Assembly: GCF_017744955.1 (NCBI RefSeq)
Contig: NZ_JAGIAG010000010.1
Location: 1 to 64,000, forward strand
DNA length: 64,000 nt
DNA from: Dokdonella sp.
GTDB taxonomy: Bacteria; Pseudomonadota; Gammaproteobacteria; Xanthomonadales; Rhodanobacteraceae
Direction: 5' to 3'
Of the stretch, positions 55,467-62,443 are shown one piece after another. The translations under genes and the position numbers were made by a program. The notes under the pieces were generated by a model. The model was not told the origin of the DNA and did no database searches. It saw only the letters and a list, made by a program, of their open reading frames with translations. Each line of letters starts with the position of its first letter. Position 1 is the stretch's first letter.

Positions 55467-57038
55467 ATGGCCATGCCGAACATCCACACCGACAAGATCC
55501 TCATTCTCGACTTCGGCGCGCAATACACGCAGCTGATCGCGCGGCGTATCCGTGAGATCGGGGTGTACTGCGAGATCTGGGCCTGGGACCACGACCCCGC
55601 CGAGATCGCGGCATTCGGCGCCAAGGGCATCATCCTGTCCGGCGGGCCGGAATCGACCACGCTGACCGATGCGCCGAAGGCGCCGCAGCCCGTGTTCGAC
55701 AGCGGCCTGCCGATCCTCGGCATCTGCTACGGCATGCAGACCCTGGCCGCGCAGCTCGGCGGCGCGACCGAGGCGGCCGATGCGCGCGAGTTCGGCCATG
55801 CCAGGGTCGAGGTCGTCGCCCAGGACCGCCTGCTGCACGGCCTGACCGACCACGCGCCGGCGCAGGCGCTCGACGTCTGGATGAGCCACGGCGACCACGT
55901 CGCCGCCGCGCCGCCGGGCTTCGTCGTCACCGCGAAGACCGAGCGCATTCCGGTCGCCGCGATGGCGAACGAGGACAAGCGCTGGTACGGCGTGCAGTTC
56001 CATCCGGAAGTCACGCACACCAAGCAGGGAACGGCGCTGCTGCGGCGCTTCGTCACCGAGATCTGCGGCTGCGCCACCTTGTGGACCGCGGCGCACATCA
56101 TCGAGGACCAGATCGCGCGCGTGCGCGAGCAGGTCGGCGAGGATCGCGTGCTGCTGGCGCTGTCCGGCGGCGTCGATTCCTCCGTCGTCGCCGCGCTGCT
56201 GCATCGCGCGATCGGCGATCGCCTGACCTGCGTGTTCGTCGACACCGGCCTCTTGCGCTGGAAGGAAGGCGATCAGGTCATGGAGATGTTCGCGGCGCAC
56301 ATGGGCGTCAACGTCATCCGCGTCAATGCGGCGGACCGTTACTACGCCGCGCTCGCCGGCGTGACCGACCCGGAAGCCAAGCGCAAGGTCATCGGCCGTC
56401 TGTTCGTCGAGGTGTTCGACGAGGAAGCGCACAAGCTCGAAGGCGTGAAGTGGCTGGCGCAGGGCACGATCTACCCGGACGTGATCGAGTCGGCCGGCAG
56501 CAAGACCGGCAAGGCGCACGTGATCAAGTCGCACCACAACGTCGGCGGCCTGCCGGAGCAGATGAAGCTCAAGCTGGTCGAGCCGCTGCGCGAACTGTTC
56601 AAGGACGAGGTGCGCCGCATCGGCGTCGAACTCGGCCTGCCGCGCGCGATGGTCTATCGCCACCCGTTCCCGGGGCCCGGCCTGGGCGTGCGCATCCTCG
56701 GCGAGGTGCGGCGCGAATACGCCGAGATCCTCGCCCGCGCCGACGCGATCTTCATCGAAGAATTGCGCAAGGCCGACCTGTACGACCGCACCAGCCAGGC
56801 CTTTGCCGTGTTCCTGCCGGTGAAATCGGTCGGCGTGGTCGGCGACGCGCGCGCCTACGAATGGGTGGTCGCGCTGCGCGCGGTCGAGACGATCGACTTC
56901 ATGACCGCGCACTGGGCGCATCTGCCGTACGACTTCCTCGATATTGTATCTCGCAGGATAATCAATGAGATATCGAATATTTCTCGTGTGGTTTATGACA
57001 TCAGCGGCAAGCCGCCGGCGACGATCGAGTGGGAGTAA
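55467..57038 (+). CDS. guaA: GMP synthase (glutamine-hydrolysing)
   Basis: A 523-residue enzyme. The class-I glutaminase domain has LGICYGMQTLAAQ with Cys87 and FHPEVTHTKQG. The ATP-pyrophosphatase domain has LLALSGGVDSSVVAALL, and the dimerisation domain ends ISRVVYDISGKPPATIEWE. It converts XMP to GMP. The last 33 codons, from about 56940, use ATA, AGG, GTA and TCT codons unlike the rest of the gene while keeping the conserved protein end; this marks the junction with the island that follows. Confidence 0.97.
   Translation: MAMPNIHTDKILILDFGAQYTQLIARRIREIGVYCEIWAWDHDPAEIAAFGAKGIILSGGPESTTLTDAPKAPQPVFDSGLPILGICYGMQTLAAQLGGATEAADAREFGHARVEVVAQDRLLHGLTDHAPAQALDVWMSHGDHVAAAPPGFVVTAKTERIPVAAMANEDKRWYGVQFHPEVTHTKQGTALLRRFVTEICGCATLWTAAHIIEDQIARVREQVGEDRVLLALSGGVDSSVVAALLHRAIGDRLTCVFVDTGLLRWKEGDQVMEMFAAHMGVNVIRVNAADRYYAALAGVTDPEAKRKVIGRLFVEVFDEEAHKLEGVKWLAQGTIYPDVIESAGSKTGKAHVIKSHHNVGGLPEQMKLKLVEPLRELFKDEVRRIGVELGLPRAMVYRHPFPGPGLGVRILGEVRREYAEILARADAIFIEELRKADLYDRTSQAFAVFLPVKSVGVVGDARAYEWVVALRAVETIDFMTAHWAHLPYDFLDIVSRRIINEISNISRVVYDISGKPPATIEWE
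56941..57000. other. AT-rich segment inside guaA, presumed attL crossover zone
   Basis: 20 of 60 bases are G or C, against 38 of 60 in the preceding 60 bases and 25 of 38 in the bases from 57001 to the stop. The encoded residues remain typical GuaA. The simplest reading is that the element delivered its own guaA 3' end, with crossover near 56937-56941. Confidence 0.65.
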
Positions 57039-57366
57039 GGGGAATAGGTTCTCCTATAAAAAACAACGACTTGAAAAATATTCTGAGAGTAGTCAATTAG
57101 AATAAAACCCTTCTAAGGTATTGATTTTAAAGACTGTCATAGGGGAGCTTTCACTCGTTCGGCGCCGCTAGGCGGAAAATTTGACGGTAAAACTGACGGG
57201 ACGTGTGAGTTCCTTCGGCTATGCTTGAATCTTGCCGATAGAGCAATACCGTTGGCGACGGTAGTGATTGATCTCAGAAGCATAGGTTTCCTGCGGGTTT
57301 GCGGAGATATGCAGGGCTCTCGATAGGTGACGGCAACCGGCCGTCTCTATCAGGAGACCCAACTTC
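57039..57366. other. Intergenic leader between guaA and the integrase
   Basis: 328 bases without a gene. The first 80 are markedly AT-rich (TATAAAAAACAACG, ATTAGAATAAAACC) and probably belong to the island end with integrase or IHF binding sites; the rest rises in GC. A TTGAAA/TAGAAT pair (57071-57076, 57098-57103) has a 21-base spacer, too long for a confident promoter. CAGGAG just before 57367 serves the integrase. Confidence 0.5.
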
Positions 57367-58611
57367 ATGCTCACAGACCTTGCCTTGCGGAACCTCAAGT
57401 CGCGCGCCGCTCTTTACAAGGTTGCAGATCGCGATGGCATGTACGCGGCCATTTCGCCGTCAGGAGTCATTTCCTTCCGGTACGACTATCGAATCAATGG
57501 CCGACGCGAGACGTTGACCATCGGTCGCTATGGTTTCGGTGGTATCTCACTTGCCACGGCCCGGGACAAACTGCGAAATGCCAGGCGGCTGGTAGCTGAG
57601 GGTATTTCGCCAGCGCTACAGAAGCAGCGAGAGAAGGCGCGTGGACCTGAGACGCAGACTTTCAGTGACCATGCGAATCGCTGGCTTTATGGAGCCACGA
57701 TGGCCGAGTCAACTCGTTCGATGCGCAAGAGCGTACTGGATCGAGACATCCTGCCTGCTTTCAAGAAGCGTCTTCTGGGCGAGATCCACGGAGAGGATCT
57801 GCGTGCACTATGTATGCGTGTGAAGGCGCGAGGCGCACCTGCGACTGCTGTACAAATCCGCGACATCGCGAAGCAGATCTATGGTTACGCAAATCTGCAT
57901 GGGGAGAAAGTAAAAAATCCAGCTGATAGCGTAGATGCAGCATCCATTGCAACCTTCGTTCCGAAGGATCGCGCGTTGTCGCCGTTAGAAATCCACCTGA
58001 TGTCAAAGCAGTTGGAGTCTGTTGCTGCCTATCCGACCCTCCGATTGGCATTGCGCATGATCCTGCTGACCCTGGTGCGTAAGAGCGAGCTGATCCAAGC
58101 CACTTGGGATGAGATCGATTTCGGAAATGCGATTTGGACGATTCCGAAGCATCGTATGAAGGGGCGCAAACCCCATGTGGTCTATCTGTCGCGGCAAGCT
58201 CTCGACATCTTCATGGCCCTCCGTGTCTATGCAGCCGGCTCCAAGTTCGTACTGCCGTCGCGTTACGACGCTGATCGCTGCATATCGAACGCAGCCTTGA
58301 ACCGGGTCACGCAACTCGTAGCAGAGCGAGCCAAGACTGCGGGCGTGCCGCTGGAGCCATTCACCGTTCACGACCTGCGCCGCACTGGATCGACATTACT
58401 GAACGAAGTGGGCTTCAACCGGGACTGGATTGAGAAATGTCTGGCACACGAGGAGGGACGATCCTCGCGCTCGATATACAACAAAGCTGAGTACGCCGAA
58501 CAGAGGCGTCACATGCTGCAGGAGTGGGCCGACATGGTGGATGCCTGGGTCGATGAGCGGGTACCCGCCCATACAAAGCCAATGAAATTGTATGAAGAGG
58601 GGAGGCCCTGA
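57367..58611 (+). CDS. int: Tyrosine-type site-specific integrase
   Basis: A 414-residue P4/Rci-like integrase. An N-terminal arm-binding DUF4102-type domain (residues 1-90, FRYDYRINGRRETLTIGRYG) leads to a core-binding domain (about 98-190). The catalytic domain holds Arg238 (LTLVRKSELIQATWDEID), Lys265 (PKHRMKGRKPH), His335 and Arg338 (VHDLRRTGSTLL), His361 and the nucleophile Tyr371 (SRSIYNKAEY). All key residues are intact. It inserts the island at guaA and is the first gene inside it. Codon use is less GC-biased than in the core genes. Confidence 0.95.
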   Translation: MLTDLALRNLKSRAALYKVADRDGMYAAISPSGVISFRYDYRINGRRETLTIGRYGFGGISLATARDKLRNARRLVAEGISPALQKQREKARGPETQTFSDHANRWLYGATMAESTRSMRKSVLDRDILPAFKKRLLGEIHGEDLRALCMRVKARGAPATAVQIRDIAKQIYGYANLHGEKVKNPADSVDAASIATFVPKDRALSPLEIHLMSKQLESVAAYPTLRLALRMILLTLVRKSELIQATWDEIDFGNAIWTIPKHRMKGRKPHVVYLSRQALDIFMALRVYAAGSKFVLPSRYDADRCISNAALNRVTQLVAERAKTAGVPLEPFTVHDLRRTGSTLLNEVGFNRDWIEKCLAHEEGRSSRSIYNKAEYAEQRRHMLQEWADMVDAWVDERVPAHTKPMKLYEEGRP

Positions 58612-58630
58612 TGGTTACTGCGCTCTGGAC

Positions 58631-59134
58631 CTAGGGCCGCACGATTTGGCCGACGCGACCTACGTGAAACGGTTTCGCCAGCGCGAGCGCAACGGCGGTG
58701 ACGCATCCGCCGCCGGCAAAGCGCATCCTTGAAGCGTAGCCCGGCGCAGCAGAAAGAAAGGTGCGTCGCTCCCGAAGGAACGGCGTACCGAGGGCGGCGC
58801 GGCGCGAAGCCTGCTTGTCCGGGATCGGCATGTTGAACACCAGCGCGAAGGCCGTGCGCCGCACATGGGCCAGCCGGCCCGTGCGATATGCCTACTCGGG
58901 CTTGGTGCAGCCACTGGCCTACGAGCCGCTGCGCTGCGGATCGCATTCGATCAGCGCGACAAAGCCATCGTCGAACAGCTTCTGATGCTCGGGGCACAGG
59001 CCCCAGCCGGTCGCCGTATGGCGCCCCATGCTCGCCCGCAGGCGCCGATCCAACAAGATGGCGCCGGTATCGAATGCCGTGCAGTAAACGATGCAGACAT
59101 GCTGTTCGATGGACACATACGATTGTTCGTTCAT
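58631..59134 (-). pseudogene. Decayed conserved ICE/plasmid gene with two in-frame TAG codons
   Basis: From an ATG at 59134 the frame reads MNEQSYVSIEQH, then GAILLDRRLRASMGRHTATG and WGLCPEHQKLFDDGFVALIE, a small protein common in integrative conjugative elements. TAG stops occur at 58921-58919 (after QRSGS) and 58894-58892 (in KPE-stop-AYRTGRLAHV); the frame then continues RRTAFALVFNMPIPDKQ and loses likeness. The middle and both flanks are recognisable without any frame change, so point mutations made the stops, the second probably CAG to TAG. The far C-terminus to 58631 is unlike the family. Function is unknown in any case. Confidence 0.75.
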
Positions 59135-59672
59135 GACGATCTCCGGTTGCGCGGGCGGGACTGCCCGGAACCGAAGCCCGCACGGCGCAGCGCAGCCGTC
59201 AGGGGTCAGCGACGGCCATCGGCCGCAAGCGAGCCTGCACGCGCCGCCCTTGACGGCGAGAACGCCGTGATACGGTGAAGGGAGCAGCAAGACCGCCCAC
59301 ACCCGCCCACTGCATACGGGCTGCTTTTGAGGCAAGCGGAGCGCGCAGGCCCGGGGAGGGCCGGAGGCGTCAGGGGTCAAAGCCGAATGGCCGTGACTCG
59401 GGACGAGGCGCGGGGCGCAGCCTGCGAACCCGACGGCGGCACGCCGGGACGTCTGTTCGTCAGACTCGCCTATAAGGTGTTTACGATGGAGAGGAGGGCA
59501 CACCAGTACTGTTCTGACCAGCGGGGCAAAGCCTGGGCTCTTCCACGCCGGATGAATGGCAAGCTATGAACGCGCGCAGGAATGAACTTAGATTGGCACA
59601 TCGCCACTCGGCATCGTGACCACGAACGGAGCCAACGTAATGAGCTACTACTACAGCGACCGTCAGAACGGT
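59135..59672. other. 538-base stretch without a supported gene
   Basis: Open frames here give low-complexity Arg/Ala-rich protein without recognisable motifs. The 12-mer CGTCAGGGGTCA occurs twice as a direct repeat (59197-59208 and 59366-59377). The left part is probably the upstream region of the decayed gene and the right part the 3' flank of the DUF6527-like gene. Confidence 0.5.
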
Positions 59673-60014
59673 CTATCCGCACCATTCGATCAGACCCTTC
59701 TTCACCCAAAAGTGACAGGAACATGCCCGATGCTGGTGGATTGACGGCGATACGGTCGGTCTTCCCCAGAAGTCTGCCTCAACAGACCAACGGGGTCTTC
59801 GATCCGGATTGAGTGATAGCGATATCTGTACGCCGCAGCCGCCCGGGCAGCTCATGCAGGCCCACTTCTTGACACCGCTATCGATGACGAGGCGCAACTC
59901 GCCCGGAGGCACAGCATTCTTGCCTGGATGCTGAGCGGTCGCAGAAACGAGCAGGTCATAGCGCAGCCACCCGAGCCCGTGCAGCGCGCGCGCAGTAAGT
60001 CGTTTCATGGTCAT
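59673..60014 (-). CDS. DUF6527-like Cys-rich protein, third gene of the ubiquitin-like operon
   Basis: A 113-residue protein. Residues 46-113 have SGVKKWACMSCPGGCGVQI, RRPRWSVEADFWGRPTVSPS and CSCHFWVKKGLIEW. Cys53, Cys56, Cys60, Cys98, Cys100 and His101 could bind zinc. Proteins of this type accompany bacterial ubiquitin-like E1/E2/JAB operons. The ATG at 60014 overlaps the stop of the JAB-E1 gene (ATGA), so the two are coupled; a longer frame from 60083 would overlap 73 bases of the coding end and was not chosen. Its job, perhaps target or partner binding, is unknown. Confidence 0.82.
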   Translation of the reverse strand: MTMKRLTARALHGLGWLRYDLLVSATAQHPGKNAVPPGELRLVIDSGVKKWACMSCPGGCGVQISLSLNPDRRPRWSVEADFWGRPTVSPSIHQHRACSCHFWVKKGLIEWCG

Positions 60015-61417
60015 CCGATCACGCCGAGGAATGGATTGACATCGCCGCGCCCCCAACTTGCTTGGCTGGCACATACCGGACAAGAGGCAACAGGCCGACA
60101 GGTCATGGCGCGATCCTCCACGCGGTCGAAACGGCGAATCCTATTGTGCGTCATGCCCTGAGAGCCGCGGAAACTGGTCAGGCCTTGAATGAGCTCATCG
60201 ACAGCGGCGCAGGCGATGGTCGTGGTGAATGTGACCACGGCGGGCGCCGGGTCGGCGCCGCCGTCCACATAGGCTTCTGCCTTACGCCACTCGAACTCGG
60301 TCGGGTCGCTGCGCTGGAGACCCTCAGCCGCAGCGCGGCGCGGATCGGCCACCCCCAGACACATGAGGCAAGGGCTGCCAGGGCGAATCGTCGACACGCG
60401 GCCCGTCATGTCGTAGTCCGCGCCGCTGCGTGCCGCGCGCATGCGCAGGCCGACATCGATCAGCGGGATGCCGTAGTAGTGCGCCAGGCGATTGAGCGTC
60501 AGCCGCCCCTGGTGGTCGTCGGTACAACCAAACAGCACATCGCAGGAGCGCAACAGATCGCGCAGATCAGGGTGGCCGACCCACTCCTTCTTGGTGACGA
60601 CCTGGGTGCCGAGACCCGCTGCGCGAATCTCGCGCGCGAGGATGTCTACCTTGGCGAGGCCGGCGACCACATCTGCGGCGCGCGAGCCGTGTACGCGGTT
60701 GAGGTTGGTGACATCGATGATGTCTTTGTCCACCAGCCCCAGAAAGCCGACGCCCAGTCGCGCCAACAGCATCGCGACAGCACTTCCCGTTCCCCCGCTC
60801 CCTATGACGCCGACCCGCAGCCCGCGAACGACCGGATTGAACTCTCTGCCGAAGAGCGCGGCCTGCCGCGCCAGAAAGTGATCTTCGTCGACCGAAGCTT
60901 CCGCACGCGCGATCTTGATCTGGCCGCCTATCAGCGAGATCGAGGATGCCGTGACCGTCTCGCCTGGTGCGATCCAGAGCCTCCCCACCATACCGTCATC
61001 GCGGCCGAAAACCATGCTGGCCAGGCTGGAAACGCCCTTGTTGAACGTCGTCCGGGCAAGTTCTGCTTCATTTCGGTCATCCTGCTCGGAGAAGAACGCT
61101 GCCGCGTTCGGATGCGTATGCACGAGGCCCGCAACCAAGCCGCGTTCCTTCGCGACGCCAAGAACGCGCATGAAGCCGCGAGTGGACCATGTGACGTGGA
61201 CGGGCGATGCCGAGACCATCTCATCGGCGGCGACAGGGATGACCTCATGCGAGATCAGCCTGGTGCGAGCTAAGCCCGACCAGGGGTCCGCCGAAATCTC
61301 GGCCTTGCCGAACAGCACATAGGCGGACGACTCGGCCCCGTTCTCGCTGTGCAGCAGCGATCGCAGGGCCGCTTCGTGCGGCTCCAGCAGGACGATGTCC
61401 AGAGCGGCCGGCGACAT
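60011..61417 (-). CDS. JAMM isopeptidase - ThiF-type E1 fusion
   Basis: The protein has 468 residues. An N-terminal JAB/MPN domain has Glu29 and the complete metal motif His100-Thr-His102-x7-Ser110-x2-Asp113 (LVHTHPNAAAFFSEQD), so it should be an active deubiquitinase-like protease. From about 198 comes an E1 adenylation domain: VGVIGSGGTGSAVAMLLARLG, LVDKD, NLNRVHG, GCTDDHQGRLTLNRL, and zinc pairs C350/C353 (CLMC) and C446/C449 (CPVC). Cys403 (TIACAAVDEL) is a candidate thioester Cys. Its ATG shares one base with the stop of the ubiquitin-E2 gene (TGATG at 61419-61415). It would activate and release the ubiquitin-like protein. Confidence 0.93.
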   Translation of the reverse strand: MSPAALDIVLLEPHEAALRSLLHSENGAESSAYVLFGKAEISADPWSGLARTRLISHEVIPVAADEMVSASPVHVTWSTRGFMRVLGVAKERGLVAGLVHTHPNAAAFFSEQDDRNEAELARTTFNKGVSSLASMVFGRDDGMVGRLWIAPGETVTASSISLIGGQIKIARAEASVDEDHFLARQAALFGREFNPVVRGLRVGVIGSGGTGSAVAMLLARLGVGFLGLVDKDIIDVTNLNRVHGSRAADVVAGLAKVDILAREIRAAGLGTQVVTKKEWVGHPDLRDLLRSCDVLFGCTDDHQGRLTLNRLAHYYGIPLIDVGLRMRAARSGADYDMTGRVSTIRPGSPCLMCLGVADPRRAAAEGLQRSDPTEFEWRKAEAYVDGGADPAPAVVTFTTTIACAAVDELIQGLTSFRGSQGMTHNRIRRFDRVEDRAMTCRPVASCPVCASQASWGRGDVNPFLGVIG

Positions 61418-62346
61418 CACTTCGCCTCCGCCAAGGCGTGCTCGACGCGCTTGAGCATGGTGTGCAGGCCGTCGATGCCCGGGCGCCACGCCGTGTTGTG
61501 GCGCGACCAGCGCTGCCAGTTGCGCCCCTGGAATGCGTGGGGCTGGTCGGCGCAGCTCGGGTAACGCCCCACGCTCTGCAGCGTCAACCAGGGGTCGCAA
61601 TAGAACATGTCCGGCGCCACATCAGGATAGCCAGGCGGCAGAAGAATGAGCACGTCGGCCGCAGCATGATTGAACTTTCCGGTGGACAGAGGCAGTTGCT
61701 TGAAGATGACACCCGTGTGCGGACCGTCGCTCACCGTCTCGAAGACCACGCCATGGCTGTTCAGATAGCGTTCGTCCGCTTCGGGGAGCGCGAACAACCC
61801 TTCCGTGGTGTCGCGGATCAGCGTGATGAAGCGCTCGATGCCCGGCTTTCCCAGATCGATTAGGTCGCCGTCGCGGATCAGGATGTCCTGACCGCCGCCG
61901 CGAACTTCAAGGTAGACATCGTAGGTCTCCGGCGGGACGCCAGCCAGCGCTTTGAGCACACGGCCACTGATGCTGGGTTTGCCCCACTCCAACTGGCGGT
62001 CGTCGATCGTGAACTTGAACGCGCGATCGGTCTGGAAGATCACGAAGCGCTCTGCGCCGCGGCCGCGCAGATCGTAGGTTTCGTCCAGACGCAGGTCCTC
62101 GAACTCGCCGGGGGTCAGGATCGCGTAGACGCTATAGCCATCGACCGGGCGCAAGCCCGCGGCTTGGAGGATCTGGCGCGCAGTCGGCACCGGATCGGCG
62201 AGATCGATGTGACGTTCCCGGAGCTGTTCGTCCAGGACGACGATCCGGTAGAGCGCAGCCGGGCGCAGGTTGCGGCCTTCGCGGATCGCCGCGGCGACAT
62301 CTTCGACATCAGAGCGGTCATCGCCGCTGTTGGTTTGGTTCTGCAT
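61417..62346 (-). CDS. Tandem ubiquitin-like domains fused to an E2-like domain
   Basis: A 309-residue protein from the ATG at 62346. Two beta-grasp units lie at about 30-107 (LYRIVVLDEQLRERHIDLAD to ERFVIFQTD) and 108-183 (AFKFTIDDRQLEWGKPSISG to ERFITLIRDTTEG). Their ends match (GAERFVIF and GIERFITL). From about 190 to 309 is an E2 fold of the prokaryotic type: LPPGYPDVAPDMFYCDPWL, then WQRWSRHNTAWRPGIDGLHTML. Cys250 or Cys265 could be catalytic. Tandem ubiquitin plus E2 is known in bacterial multi-ubiquitin systems. The upstream frame to 62598 runs into the helicase end and was not used. The 97-base gap 62347-62443 before it must hold the promoter if it is not read from the helicase gene. 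Confidence 0.9.
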   Translation of the reverse strand: MQNQTNSGDDRSDVEDVAAAIREGRNLRPAALYRIVVLDEQLRERHIDLADPVPTARQILQAAGLRPVDGYSVYAILTPGEFEDLRLDETYDLRGRGAERFVIFQTDRAFKFTIDDRQLEWGKPSISGRVLKALAGVPPETYDVYLEVRGGGQDILIRDGDLIDLGKPGIERFITLIRDTTEGLFALPEADERYLNSHGVVFETVSDGPHTGVIFKQLPLSTGKFNHAAADVLILLPPGYPDVAPDMFYCDPWLTLQSVGRYPSCADQPHAFQGRNWQRWSRHNTAWRPGIDGLHTMLKRVEHALAEAK

Positions 62347-62443
62347 TTGATTGCCCTTTGTGGGGGTGTCATCTGCGGGATTGCAGACTTTCTGGCCCCT
62401 CACTAAGTCAATCGCAGCCCGGCGCCAAACCGGAAAGGATGGG

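Noticed and set aside
57071..57103. TTGAAA/TAGAAT promoter for the integrase
   Set aside because: The spacer is 21 bases and the pair lies over 260 bases upstream of the gene.
56940..57366. tRNA or tmRNA as the island insertion site
   Set aside because: No cloverleaf or CCA-ending structure is visible; the guaA 3' end explains the insertion.
58892..58921. Programmed TAG read-through in the ICE-type gene
   Set aside because: Two stops plus a lost C-terminus fit decay better; no suppressor tRNA is seen in the window.
59327..59569. 80-codon plus-strand frame in the island
   Set aside because: No motif, poor composition, and it lies in the upstream flank of the decayed gene.
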